Source: Norana najaformis (taxonomy: Eukaryota; Annelida; Clitellata; Crassiclitellata; Hormogastridae). From it: DNA of 64,000 bases. The stretch is taken from the NCBI GenBank assembly GCA_964023275.1, contig OZ029927.1, positions 3,209,715-3,273,714 on the forward strand, written 5' to 3'. A model generated the notes under the pieces. That model was not told the DNA's origin and searched no databases. It saw nothing but the letters and a program-made list of their open reading frames with translations. Shown piece by piece: positions 22,521 to 33,002 of the stretch. Position 1 is the first letter of the stretch; every line of letters begins with the position of its first letter. The translations under genes were made by a program, and so were the position numbers.

Positions 22521-23019
22521 AATATGAGAATGCAGCATGTTTACTATGAAAACACCATCTTCACTGTTTTAATTTGCCAATTCATCAGTGACACAATGAA
22601 CTAGGCCACCTAAATTTAAGCTCCAAAGTATTTACTGCAGACAGCATTTAAGTGTATCCCAAACCATAAACGAGAAAATCCAAAAAATTAAAATATTGCC
22701 AAACAAGTCAAAACAATCTCCAAAAACCAAAGAACTACGAGGTATTTATCCTGTAAATCATTACTACAAATGTACCTCTTAAATCATTACAACGCCAGCT
22801 GCAGCTCATTACATCTTCTAAATTATAACTGATTATGTTTCAGACATTCTAAACTGCAAGCAGCACAGTGTAACATGATGCTACACTAACACTTTAATGG
22901 AGATTTTATTGAAGGCCTCCCAAGCAACATTTTCCATATGCACAGGCATGGGCATTCATACAAACTGATATGCAAGAAGCCAAACTTGAAAACTGGGGCA
23001 TGATTATCATCAACATTAT

Positions 23020-23025
<6 letters not shown>
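22520..23025. other. Gene-free unique DNA
   Basis: No recognised gene or repeat. Confidence 0.45.
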
Positions 23026-23026
<1 letters not shown>

Positions 23027-23051
<25 letters not shown>

Positions 23052-23122
23052 GCAGCATCCTCACTCTCCACCTCTTCTTCCTCCTGTTTTGTCCTCCTCC
23101 TCCTCCTCCTTCTCCTCCTCCT
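23027..23122. repeat. Compound triplet tract (ATC, AGC, CTC/TCC)
   Basis: ATCATCATC, then about ten AGC triplets, then CTCCTCCTC runs. A minus-strand ORF across it (22886-23179) reads polyarginine, polyglutamate, polyalanine and polyaspartate in turn. That is what mixed triplet repeats give, not evidence for a protein. Confidence 0.93.
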
Positions 23123-23422
23123 TATCACCATCATCATTAACTGGCAAGAAAGTTTAACATGAAGGACTAAATACAGCATGTATTAACATGTACCTCTTGA
23201 GTCCTGACCCATTGATGCCTATGATCCTTCATTTCAACTGATGGACATACGATGTATTATCATGTTGGTGTAACATCATGTAATGTAATAATGACAACTT
23301 ATATGGCATCGTTAAGTAGCCATCTCTTTACTTACAGGTGCTTTTCAATGCCAACTGTAGGCCCAAGTGCAAAGAGTAACTCGTTTTCCTCCTGTACACT
23401 GTAACGCTTTATGTAGCTCACT

Positions 23423-23665
23423 TTGCACTATTTGACCCGTGATGACCTAAATGGTCCCTCACGGATTCAGGGACACTGTTCTGAACTGTTCATTTGTCTG
23501 TTTTGTTCTGAGCATTTCTCAGCCGATGACATTCATGGTATTACCAAGCAGTATGAGCCAGTGCGTCTAGGTGGCGTTTCTGTAGCGTCATTTGACAGCC
23601 AACTGAAAGCCAATGTTCCTCACACGTGTCAGCCTAGCACCAGCGCAGCTTCCATACAGAAATGA
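23423..23665 (+). pseudogene. Possible THAP-like zinc finger fragment
   Basis: The 80-codon frame contains C-S-E-H-F-S-A-D-D (residues 28-36), which fits the C-x2-H-F-x-x-(E/D)-D step near the middle of THAP DNA-binding domains. About 20 residues later L-K-A-N-V-P resembles the L-K-x-x-A-V-P box that closes the THAP domain. The amino-terminal C-x(2-4)-C pair of a THAP domain is not seen in the same frame, so if real it is a truncated piece. THAP domains occur in host regulators and in P-element-type transposases. The match rests on two short motifs and could be chance. Confidence 0.28.
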
Positions 23666-24370
23666 ATAATTGATCCTCTGCTGCTCTGACAAATGATAAC
23701 GACAGACCAGAAATTGCAGCTTCTGCTGACATGCATAATTACTGAAACCTTAGTATAATAATTCTCCATTCAAATGTCATTCTTGCATCACACTCCATTA
23801 CACCGGGATTCGCTACATCATGCAACATTTACGTCGCAACACATTACATTGCACGCGATTCACGAAAGCCTCTGAAAATTCAAGTATCCATTGTGAAAAG
23901 TTTTACCATATAGGCCTATCAAAGGTTTACAATACATTATGAAGAATGTAATTCATTCGTCCATTCTTTCATTTGTTCATTCATTCATTAATGAAATTTA
24001 TATAACATGTCTTCAGTGAAATAATTCAGCTTTCAATCGTTATGACGGAGTGCGCATGCAACACAATTAGCTCAGAAACACACAGATCCAGATTGAGGCC
24101 ATTCTAGGTAGATGGCTCAAACACTGGTGTTAATGGTTATGGCCTAACACACTTTAAGAGAAGGGACACGGTTGTACTGTTGCACAGCGTAAGGGAACAA
24201 CCAGTTCAGCCCTGCTCATGCACAGAAGAGAGCTACAGTCAGTCAAACCTGAGACAGGGCATTAAAAACAGGTTGCTGAAAGAGATCGGAACCCTAGCTA
24301 AACGCAGTCAGAAAGTTTTATAGTCAATGTAAACTTTGAGCATGTCAGCCAATTATCTGACCATCATACA
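23665..24370. other. Gene-free unique DNA
   Basis: No recognised gene; a TTCATTCATT-rich patch lies near 23960-23990. Confidence 0.45.
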
Positions 24371-24690
24371 AACTCATTAACAACTCACCCCTTGCAATTT
24401 CTGTGCATATCTTTCATTCAAAACTGAAAACATTTCTCTTCCACAAATTCTCTCCTGATTCTCTTCTGATTTCTCTTTCCCCTTATCTCTCTTTCTGCTC
24501 CAATTCCAAACACCACCCACCATAGCCATCTGACTGTCTGCCTGACAGACTCTTGGACCTTGACCTGGAACCAAACCCTTTCTGCCTGTCGATTCTATTT
24601 TGACTAAGCACCTGTGAAAAAGCTGGTTCCCGCAACTTAGCTTTCATTGGGTGCTGTAGAAATCTTGAGGTTACGATAACTATGTAGATA
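24370..24690 (+). mobile_element. LINE 3' end, family D, copy 1
   Basis: A plus frame gives F-H-S-K-L-K-T-F-L-F near 24410-24440, the usual F-K-x-x-L-K-T-x-L-F end of an L2/CR1-like LINE protein. About 200 bases of 3' UTR follow, with AACCAAACCCTTTCTGCCTG and GACTAAGCACCTGTGA. The terminus is CATTGGGTGCTGTAGAAATC followed by TTACGATAAC. The UTR and terminus match, inverted, the copy at 29140-29600, which establishes a dispersed family. The antisense ORF 24377-24574 is a by-product. Confidence 0.75.
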
Positions 24691-25180
24691 TGACATTATG
24701 GCTGATTGCTTAAACAAACAAACTGTGACAATCAGTGTCAGTTCAAGCCTCCCTGAGTAGAGGGATGGATGAGCCAGTAATTGATACATTACATTGTAAG
24801 TGATTGCACAGTTACTTAGCATCATCAGCTGAACCTCTCAGCACCTCGGAAAGGTTCTTAAAGGAAATACAGATGTATGGACACAAAGGCAAAATATTAA
24901 TACTAAAAGTAACCTTAGTAATAGAGTAACGTATCAATTCAGAGAAGGAAATTTCACACGTAAACAGTGTGGTTACCAAACCAGTGATACGAAACCATAA
25001 CATAAAGTGTACGTCAACAACCCTGGCAGCCAAAAAACGTCCTCTGGACAAACTGGATATTTCTTACATAAATTTTCAAAACCTGCTGCCAATGTCTCTC
25101 TCCACAGAAAATGCTTTAAACTCACGCTGTGCATGATTGGCATCATGAAATTCCGTTGACTCCAGAAGATTTGAACTAGA
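24690..25180. other. Gene-free unique DNA
   Basis: Minus ORFs 24812-25051 and 24973-25185 show no recognised domain. Confidence 0.4.
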
Positions 25181-25184
25181 GGCA

Positions 25185-25560
25185 CAAGGCCATAACCATT
25201 AACACCAGTCCACCAATTCCTCTGACATCAAAATCGACAGCAAATCAACGCCGACAGGATATGGAAGAGCCGTCAAGCGCCGCGAGAGCCGCTTCGCATA
25301 TGTCGCCTGCCAGTTACAGTTAAAACAACAGCCAGGGATAGAGAGGAAGCCGTGGGAGAGAGAGAGGGCAAGCGACTGGCACACAGCAACATGCATCTAA
25401 CGACTGATCGAAGCATTTCTTCGCCAGAGGGCGAGAAAGCAAAAGATTTAGTTATCAGTGTGGCGTCTTAACACTGATGGACGCCAAACGCCTTTACGAC
25501 CGTCAATTTGCACAGAAAGCCAAGAGGCAATGGGAAGATGCATTCAGCACAACAGCCTCT
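25185..25560. other. CG-richer unique island, function unknown
   Basis: High sequence complexity and frequent CG dinucleotides, with segments such as GCCGTCAAGCGCCGCGAGAG. No frame gives a recognisable domain. Candidate regulatory element or exon; undecided. Confidence 0.28.
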
Positions 25561-26100
25561 ACTGCCGCCACAGCATCAGCAGCTAATAGAAGTAAGGGGT
25601 GATCAGAAGCCTCTTCCATAATGCCCTTAAGTGTGACCCACTCTTAGATGTTGATCCAGGAGTCAACTTGTATGACCCCGTCTCAGCTAACAAGGCTCTT
25701 ACTTTGGAGCCATGTGTTTTTTATATTTTTTGGGACCACAGGTCACAGAACCGACTGTGATATTTTATAAGATCCAGACAGAAGGATCTGAGCATACTAC
25801 TGAACACTGCTGAAATTGATCTCGTCTCTTTCTCTGACCCCTGCAAGAATAAGTAAATCAACTAGACAGTTCCTTGGTGAAGTGTTTTCATAAGCTCATT
25901 GGCTGTGTACTATAAGCAGCAATCGAGTGATTTCACTGATGGAAACTGAGGAGGTTGAACTAGGTTTTGTTGGGCCTTCATAGGTGGCAGCAGCAGACAT
26001 GGCCTGGGGCATAGGATCATTTGTGCTCTTCTAACAAGCACATCAGAAGCTTATGAGACCTGGTATGTGAACCAATAGCACATAAATATTTACCGCTTTC
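25560..26100. other. Unique DNA, nothing recognised
   Basis: No gene or repeat recognised on either strand. Confidence 0.4.
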
Positions 26101-26103
26101 ATC

Positions 26104-26350
26104 TTGCTGCACAACCACAGAATGCTCAACGCTACGAACCGAACCTTCTGTAGTGCAACTACAGAATGTTTGTCCCAACTAAGCAAAGAAGACCTCTGGT
26201 TCCCATGCCTATTCACACACTGGTCGACATCCACGGAATTCACTACCACCAGCTCTGAGGGATTCTTCTCTTCTCATTTCATTTCGCAAGCAAGTGAACA
26301 CTTATCTTTTCTAGTTTCCATGCTTTTGAAGCGAATTCATTAATTTTAGC
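26104..26350 (+). mobile_element. LINE C-terminal fragment, family E, copy 1
   Basis: TGTTTGTCCCAACTAAGCAA leads into GGAATTCACTACCACCAGCTCTGAGG. In one frame this reads E-F-T-T-T-S-S-E-G, and one base shifted it approximates the W-N-S-L-P-P-A-L-R block of L2/CR1 LINEs. The same nucleotide blocks recur at 29790-30040 (+) and 41250-41490 (-). No intact frame remains. Confidence 0.68.
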
Positions 26351-26829
26351 GCAGCGCAAGTGTCTGATTAATAATAATAAAATCAAAAATGACCAGGCTC
26401 GAGTTTCTCCTGAAATTGGGGTACTAAGCTAGGATGGACTGTACCTTGCCAATATTTTCACCAATCATTAAATTGATAAGCAAGGCAGCGGTTTCTTTAC
26501 TGAGCATGCAGCAAACTCATTATCCTTTAGAGTGGGTGGGTAGGAAGCACTAAATGCTGAAAGTCTAACTGGGCCCCAATAACCTAAGCATATTCCAGTA
26601 CACAAAACACCATGGGACCATTTTCAATGATGCATGATGTATTATTGATCAGTGGTCGACAAGACTGCAAAAAACTCATCAGTTAGACAGGTCCAGAAGG
26701 TCAGTGCCAGGCCAAGCTACAGTGGACAAGCAAGCTAGGATATACGAGTTTTAAGTCAGGATCTGAACGACATAAGACAATAGACAGGGTGAACAGCACA
26801 AGTAGCTTGGTTCAAGGGTAAGGCAGATT

Positions 26830-27310
26830 CAAAGAATGATGATCAGTGTCATTTATTATTATTAATTAGTAAATTCTATCATGCCGGTGTCAAATGCGCA
26901 ATGCATCAACCAATGGTGTACCAAACCCAAGCCGCAATCAGGTTAATATCCAGAAGGTCAGTCCACTAAGACAACTAGATAAGCAATTTGAAAAAGGTAA
27001 GTCTTAAGTTGAGAACGAAATGACATAAGCGACTGAGCAGAACGAACAGACACGCAGAGACAGTTCCAAATCTAGGTCCAGCAAATGAAAAGGCTCATTC
27101 ACCAAGAACAGTTCCAGTCTTAGGCATGACCAGATAAAGACAATCAGATGACCTGGTTGAATACTGATAAGTCTGGGAAATCAGGACTGATTGAAAGCAC
27201 TGTGAATGACCAGAGTTTAATGCTTCTGAATGACGAATGTGTAGAAAAATTCAAGGGTAGGAAAGAATATGACAAATGAGTATAACACATCTGAGCAAGC
27301 AACAAAGAAA
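26830..27310 (-). mobile_element. LINE 3' end, decayed
   Basis: On the minus strand a frame reads I-W-N-C-L-C-V-S-V-R-S-A-Q-S-L-M-S-F-R-S-Q-L (about 27080-27010) and then K-T-Y-L-F. This is the conserved L2/CR1 C-terminal block (W-N-x-L-P-x-x-V-R-S-x-x-S-L-x-x-F-R-x-x-L-K-T-Y-L-F). An adjacent frame preserves A-F-S-F-A-G-P. The tail falls near 26885-26850, ending on a TAATAATAAT repeat on the minus strand. Confidence 0.82.
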
Positions 27311-27315
27311 TTATC

Positions 27316-27400
27316 GTTATCGTAATCATAAACTCTAAATTTCTACAGTGCTACTTAAAAGCTAGGCACAGGGCATCGGCTTGCACCGGTCGCACTGGTG
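27316..27400 (-). mobile_element. Reverse-oriented retroposon tail, family D-like
   Basis: TTATCGTAATCATAAACTC then TAAATTTCTACAGTGC. On the minus strand this is GCACTGTAGAAATTTA followed by ATTACGATAAC, the same terminus as at 24.66 and 29.17 kb. Confidence 0.6.
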
Positions 27401-27482
27401 AATGTACAGCGCCCTTTTTTTGACCTCGGTCGTGTTACGGCGCTATATAAATTGTCTTATTATTATTATCGGCTTATTCATG
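27400..27482 (+). mobile_element. Retroposon 3' end with (ATT)n tail
   Basis: TGTACAGCGCCCTTTTTTTG, then GTGTTACGGCGCTATATAAA and TTGTCTTATTATTATTATC. This is the cleanest example in the window of the GGCGCTATATAAATTGTC terminus known from L2-type LINEs and their partner SINEs. It abuts the oppositely oriented tail at 27316-27400. Confidence 0.75.
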
Positions 27483-28660
27483 AGTGCTACACCAAGCCAG
27501 TGGGGTTGTCCAAAGATACTTTGTCCAGTTCCCAGAAGACCTTGTTATGCAAAATAACAAGAAATCTTTGTACATAAAGAAAAATAGTAACCAGATTTTG
27601 GACTGCTACCGTCATGTTTTCTTTCATAAATGAGAAATTACACACATACGTACACATTCTTAGTACTATAATGTCAGTTAGGCAAGTAAGAAGCGCTTTT
27701 GTTTAAGTGGCATTATAGAAATGCTCAGACACCCAGTACAAAACTGCACACACAGCAAGAAGATAAATGACATCCTACAATTACGATAACAATTACATTA
27801 CAAGACCATTCCAGGCATCATTTTCATCTGACTAGCAGTCATGAATAGAATTTTTAAGATTGGTTTTGTGAGGCTAGTGCCACGGCAAATCACTGACAAT
27901 TACAAATCAAATGTTCACTGAAGCAACATTGCAAAACAAACTGTACAAAGTGCCAGCAAACATTCCCCTGTTCTTAGTAATGTGTTGGGGTTTGTCTTAT
28001 GCTAATAAAGATTAGTTTCTAAACACATGCAAATAAATTCTAATAATTTACATAAATTTTATGGGGCAATCGAGAAAGAACAGTGGGATGTGGTACAAAC
28101 AGACCTGTCCTCCTCCTCCTCCTCACCAATGCCTGCAGTGCTCAAGAAAAGCACCACAGGACCTCCCGAAATTCCTGGCAACAGAACATCTGGCCTCAAG
28201 AATAGCAAACAATCAGGACCCGATCAAGAACCGCAGAAGGATTTTCCAATAAATCCAACAGCGTTACCATTCTATGGCACGTTTAGCGCAGCACATAAAA
28301 TCCCATAACATGTCAATTCACATATTTCACACTTGGTTCACCTCAAATGCCTGGGAAGCATTACACAACCGACATAAGTGGCACATTAGGACTGCACAAT
28401 AGCAGACCTCTGGCCGCCAAGTTCACTCAATGACCAGAACCCAGGGCAGAGAAAACAGACTGCATAATGATAAGTGGTAAGAGATGGTGAGGATACAGAT
28501 GTAGCAAATGCAGCGAGACATTTAGAAAAAAACTCTTTTAAAGCATTTCAGTCAAGAAAATATATGTAATCATAATTATATCCTCTCAGCTGAAATCAGC
28601 AAAAGGCCTCTCCATAAAGTGCAATCCACATTGTATTGTTTGACTTACCGTATTATGTAT
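27482..28660. other. Gene-free unique DNA
   Basis: ORF 28027-28308 (+, 93 codons, serine- and proline-rich) and its alternative frame have no recognised domain. A CATTATAGAAATGCTCAGAC piece near 27709 may be another decayed tail. Confidence 0.42.
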
Positions 28661-28745
28661 GCATTCATCTAGACACTTGATATAGCACCTTTTAGCACCT
28701 CCCAAAAGCACTGCACTCGTCAGCCTAAGTCATGTTAAACATTAT
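28660..28745 (-). mobile_element. Reverse-oriented retroposon 3' end
   Basis: ATTCATCTAGACACTTGATA then TAGCACCTTTTAGCACCTCC. This is the common terminus in reverse, preceded by a vestigial GTATTATGTATG tail. Confidence 0.65.
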
Positions 28746-29139
28746 TTAAAACAAGTTCATCCGTAGGCAAATGATGTGCAGATAACTGGAAGAGTCACCA
28801 CAGGTGCAGGCATCTCGCATATCACATTTATTTATCCCAACCAATAGAGTCCCACCGAGAGTTATATATTGCCCTTCACAGAAAAACTACTGGAAGCAGT
28901 GCCTGGCTGAGCTTCCCTGTGGAATAATGAAGACAGCAAGACACCAAAATACAACACCTCTACCTCCACTGATTGGTTGTCCAATTACAAAGTAGTTGGA
29001 AAATGATTGAATCCTAGAAGGCTGTATGACAGATTAGAAAAGGTGTAACTTCAGGTAACATTAAACAATGGTTCTTATCAATTTTTCAGGTAATGTTTAG
29101 TGGCTGATAGCATTGACAGGAATGGTAAAGGCAAGTATG

Positions 29140-29600
29140 TTAAGAAATCGTAATAGTAATCGTAATTCCGAGATTTCTACAGCGCCCAATGAAAGCCACG
29201 TCATGGGGACTAGCTTATTCACAGGCGCTCAGTCAAAACAAAATCGATAGGCAAAAAGGGTTTGGTTCCAGGTCAAGATCCAAAAGTCAGGCAGAGAGAC
29301 AGTGTGACAGCTACAGTGGGTGATGTCTGGGATTACAAGAGACAGCAAAGGGCAATAAGAGGCAACAGGCAAAACATCATGAGGAAAAATGAGGCAAGAC
29401 AGTCATACAGAGGCAAGAGACATAAAGAGACATATCAAAAAATGCTCTGAAGCTGAAGACACTGCAACATGTAACAGACAACGCTATGAATGTATCTATC
29501 AGGAAATTTCTTCAGCACTGTTTCAGAATCTCTAAAAAGCACTTCTCTTCCATTCCTTCCTGCCTTTTCCAGATAAAGAAAAAGGCAGAAAAGAATGGAA
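29140..29600 (-). mobile_element. LINE 3' end, family D, copy 2
   Basis: The minus strand contains the 3' UTR blocks CCAAACCCTTTTTGCCTATC and GACTGAGCGCCTGTGAATAAGC. Its terminus CATTGGGCGCTGTAGAAATC is followed by TTACGATTACTATTACG. These match the plus-oriented copy at 24370-24690 block for block. The complementary strand retains an ORF starting M-V-P-G-Q (29262-29450) that resembles the antisense ORF of copy 1, which shows sequence relatedness rather than a gene. The upstream coding part is too decayed to trace. Confidence 0.72.
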
Positions 29601-29789
29601 GAGATTTAATGGGAATGATAACCCACTGGCCATACTTCTCTCCTATCGCCATCTATCCACAGTTCTGCAGGAGACGACCAACCTACGGACGACGCTGGCG
29701 TGTTAAATAAAGCATCAGGTTAAGACTCACTTGTTCACACTGGCTTTTCCAGACTATCTGTTGTTAAATAAACGTGTAAGTGGTGCATT

Positions 29790-30040
29790 TCAGTCACTTG
29801 CATTCCACATATGTTGAATTCCGCTAAGACAAACCAGATCAGTGTTCCTGTGGTGAGCTGTTTGTCCCAAAGCCAACAAAGAAAAGATTTGTGGTTTCTG
29901 TGTCCTTTCCTACATCTGTCTGCAACTACGAATTCACTGCTACCTGTTCTTACCATCAGCTCATTCATTTGACAAACAATTTTCTTTACAGCTATGCACG
30001 CTTTTGAGATGATATCATAAATTAATGTCATATAAATACC
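29790..30040 (+). mobile_element. LINE C-terminal fragment, family E, copy 2
   Basis: CTGTTTGTCCCAAAGCCAAC, then AGATTTGTGGTTTCTGTG and GAATTCACTGCTACC. The order and spacing match copy 1 (26104-26350) and copy 3 (41250-41490). The overlapping minus ORF 29735-30031 is a shadow. Confidence 0.62.
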
Positions 30041-30045
30041 CGATT

Positions 30046-30100
30046 ACTACTAATAATAATAATAACAACAATAACAATAATAATAATAATAATACCATTC
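30046..30100. repeat. AAT/AAC simple repeat
   Basis: AATAATAATAATAACAACAATAAC-type triplets over about 50 bases, just after the family E fragment. Confidence 0.85.
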
Positions 30101-30119
30101 ATTCATTCACAAGTGCCAT

Positions 30120-30215
30120 ATCCAATGCTACCTGCCACCACAAGAATTTAACAAGGCATTTACGTAGTGCCTATAAATTTCTCAAGAGCACTTCTTGCTA
30201 GCAGACATTTTGTCA
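30120..30215 (-). mobile_element. Reverse-oriented retroposon tail, diverged
   Basis: GCATTTACGTAGTGCCTATA then AATTTCTCAAGAGCACTTC. Loose match to the reversed common terminus. Confidence 0.4.
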
Positions 30216-30985
30216 GAATTTTTAAGAATAATCACAAGTTTGTTTGTACAGTGATGCTCACACAGTTGGAGAACATCTCCAACTAGCAGGCTTTTGCAAA
30301 CACGAAGATACTGGCCAATGAAATCGAATCAGCAGTGGCAACGCATGGTCTATGGATCATTTTCTGCCATGGTGAGGTTTTCATCAGTCAAGCTACCTTC
30401 CCGTAGAATTTTTCAAAGCAGCACAAGACTAGCCAAACTGTCACACTCTGAAGGGACACTCAGTGAATGCACAAAGTGCTCTAATGCATAACAGATTCCT
30501 AATAAATATCCTATTATACGTACAAATATACAACGCATTCACTGCTCTGTATACTGATTAAACCAGTGTCTAGCTGGAAATACAATGCACCAACAAATGT
30601 TTGAAGACACATAACTACTGATAAAGGAGAAACCTTTAAAAGATAAAGAAATGGTCAAAGGTAGTAATACCTCAGCCATTCACCTCTGTGTCTAAGGTAT
30701 GAATCAGCTTATGTCATAAACCATTTGCCTTTCATTTTCATGCTCCATAACCCACAACCATGGACTGTCGAGTCTGGTAACCGATGTTGTGTTTGTGCTT
30801 CAACCAAAAGATCTGTTAACCCTTGAAGGATTCCTTATCGGACAGTGACATAACTGGACAAACTGAATAAGAAATCTATATATTTATTTATCTTACTTAT
30901 TCATCTGAAGCAACACGCGATCTACAAAATGACCTGATATATACAAAATGATCAAATGAGCTGACGCCCTTTCTTTGCCTCTATT
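30215..30985. other. Gene-free unique DNA
   Basis: No recognised gene or repeat. Confidence 0.42.
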
Positions 30986-31120
30986 TTGACATCAGCTGAA
31001 GACCATTCTGTTTGATCCTGGCTTTGTGTTGTAAGGTCAGGATCACCCCTGAGGAGTTTTCATGAACAGGTGCTATATAAATGTGCACTTTCAATCACAA
31101 TTTTGATTACAAATATGTCT
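30985..31120 (+). mobile_element. Retroposon 3' end
   Basis: TGAGGAGTTTTCATGAACAG then GTGCTATATAAATGTGC and TTTCAATCACAATTTTGATTAC. Common terminus followed by an ATTAC-like tail. Confidence 0.66.
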
Positions 31121-31124
31121 GACA

Positions 31125-31210
31125 GAACTTTGGTAAGTAAGTAATGCATTTGTTAACATGCCATATGCCATTTGGTATTTATAGTAATAATTTGTTTATA
31201 GTAATAATTT
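31125..31210 (-). mobile_element. Reverse-oriented retroposon tail with (TTAC)n
   Basis: GTAAGTAAGTAATGCATTTG then TTAACATGCCATATGCC. On the minus strand this is GGCATGTTAACAAATGCATTACTTAC, the terminus also seen at 40336 (-), 44085 (+) and 44900 (-). Confidence 0.65.
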
Positions 31211-32045
31211 ATAGTACACACTCAAGTATCACTGCATTAAAGCATCCTTGAAACTGTTTTGCTGTTCAACTGTGCTGCATAAAATGTCTCTTCTACCTTA
31301 GAATACAATACACCAGCCAAGAGGAGAAAGACGTCAGCCACAAAGGCATCGCTGGTCGATTTATAGATAATCCAGACAAATGCCTGACATGATACGAGCT
31401 TCTCAAAATGCTCCACACAAATGCCCAGCTACGGAGGCAGACAAATAGCATCAGCCAAAGCCCTGCATCAATCACATCCCGACTGCATGTGAGCAGTTCA
31501 CATTCGGTAGCAAAACCAAATTGGAGGCAACAAAACTAAGGCATGCGTAAGATTCCCCAAGAGAAACAAAAAAGGCTTTTGAGAGTCTCTACGGAATACA
31601 ATGTGTCACCACTTGGGTATGGTACAGCAACTCAGCAACACCAACTTTATAAACATAGCAAACCTGCTGCAGATGAAGTCCAGGTGGCACAGAGTGCCTG
31701 GTAAAATGGCAAGTGCAGACGCAAGCAAACCTCGGAACAAGAGCCCCTAAACAAGAGCAGGTGAACTGGCTACAGCCTCTGATCTACAGGTACGGCTCCT
31801 GCACCAGCCCTACGATCCACTGCCGCCCCTGCCACCCAATAAACCCCAGCAAAACAGACACTCAAGCAATTGCCAGCTGCTATCAAAGAACATCATTAGG
31901 CATGGTAGCTGCAATTTCAGGTGGTGCTGTAATGTTTCCAAGTCCTGTTATGTAGCAATTTGTGTGAGACAGGCTCCAGCTGCTACCAAATGTATGTCAT
32001 GCATGAACGATATTTCATCTGTTCCTCAAGATGAACAAAGCATGC
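31210..32045. other. Gene-free unique DNA
   Basis: ORF 31713-31955 (+) and others show no recognised domain. Confidence 0.42.
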
Positions 32046-32081
32046 ACAGCCACCCACACACACACACACACACACACAACC
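32046..32081. repeat. (CA)n microsatellite
   Basis: A CACACA run of about 30 bases after AGCCACC. Confidence 0.9.
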
Positions 32082-32848
32082 AATCATGCGAAAATAATTA
32101 GCAATCAATCAATTAAATTTACCGCCAACATGACCAACAATAATAGCAACAACAGCTACCACCCACAACCACTAACCACCACCACCACCATCACCACAAC
32201 AATAGCACACTACTACCTGTACTACCTTCACCTGTAATTTCTGGCTACTTTATCTGGTGAAACACCTACTGGTCTGATTGATTAACATCACCACAGTCTG
32301 CCAGATCTCACATGCACACAACTGCATTGTCCAGGCTTTCCAATTCACCCAATTGTTGTTAGGTCTCAAGATCGTGATTATGCTGGTCCTGTCCGCTCTA
32401 ACGCAATGCTGCCAATTTTCTTACCCGGCCACAGCAGGCGCTTCCAAATACTTAGACAGCCAGGCTATTTCTCAGCTGGGAGGCTCCTAGGCCTGGGATG
32501 TTTCAATTTTGAAACTGAATCCAGTGTCAAAACCCCACATAACAAGTAATATTCTGAGGTAACACATAGGTTGAGGCTCATATAGGTTGAGGCCTGGGCT
32601 AGGGCCCTCATTGCTAGGCCTTCCATGAAGCCTGGCTGAAGAACACCCAGAGAATTTCCTGGAATGCACCAGGTATCTTCTCAACTATCAAAGATATGAA
32701 GAGTGAAAGCCGGAAGAGGCAACAAGCTGCCTCTCCACAGCCAACCACAACCTATCCACACACCCCAACCACAACTCATCCACTTTCTAAACAGCTACAC
32801 TCCCTAAAACCGACCCTACAGCCTTTCCCTGCACAATCCCCAATACAT
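32081..32848. other. Unique DNA without recognised gene
   Basis: A CCACCACCACCATCACC patch occurs near 32172-32195, and a direct repeat of ATAGGTTGAGGC near 32565-32595. Nothing else recognised. Confidence 0.42.
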
Positions 32849-32849
32849 T

Positions 32850-32997
32850 TATGTGTATTACTGATGTGAAAGCATTGATGTGAACTGCACTGACTGTTCG
32901 TGTACAATTCCCTAATCAAGCCTAGTATCCACTTCGGTATTTCATAAGACAGCAGAAGCTGCCAGAGGGCAGTACAGCCTACTGAGTAAAAGGCTGC
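32850..32997 (-). pseudogene. Inverted LINE reverse transcriptase segment (5' part)
   Basis: A minus frame reads A-F-Y-S-V-G-C-T-A-L-W-Q-L-L-L-S-Y-E-I-P (32994-32935) and then L-I-R-E-L-Y-T-N-S-Q-C. This matches the A-F-D-S-V-x-R-x-x-L-W-x-x-L-x-x-Y-G-I-P...L-I-x-x-L-Y-x-x-x-x-C region of LINE reverse transcriptases, upstream of the G-V-R-Q-G box. The downstream box lies on the opposite strand beginning within about 10 bases (33003). So this piece is inverted relative to the rest, as in twin-primed LINE insertions. The first aspartate of the catalytic site (A-F-D) is replaced by Y. Confidence 0.72.
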
Positions 32998-33002
32998 TGT
33001 CG

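Noticed and set aside
22886..23179. Protein with polyarginine, polyglutamate, polyalanine and polyaspartate tracts
   Set aside because: Explained entirely by adjacent CTC, AGC and ATC triplet repeats; flanks show no domain.
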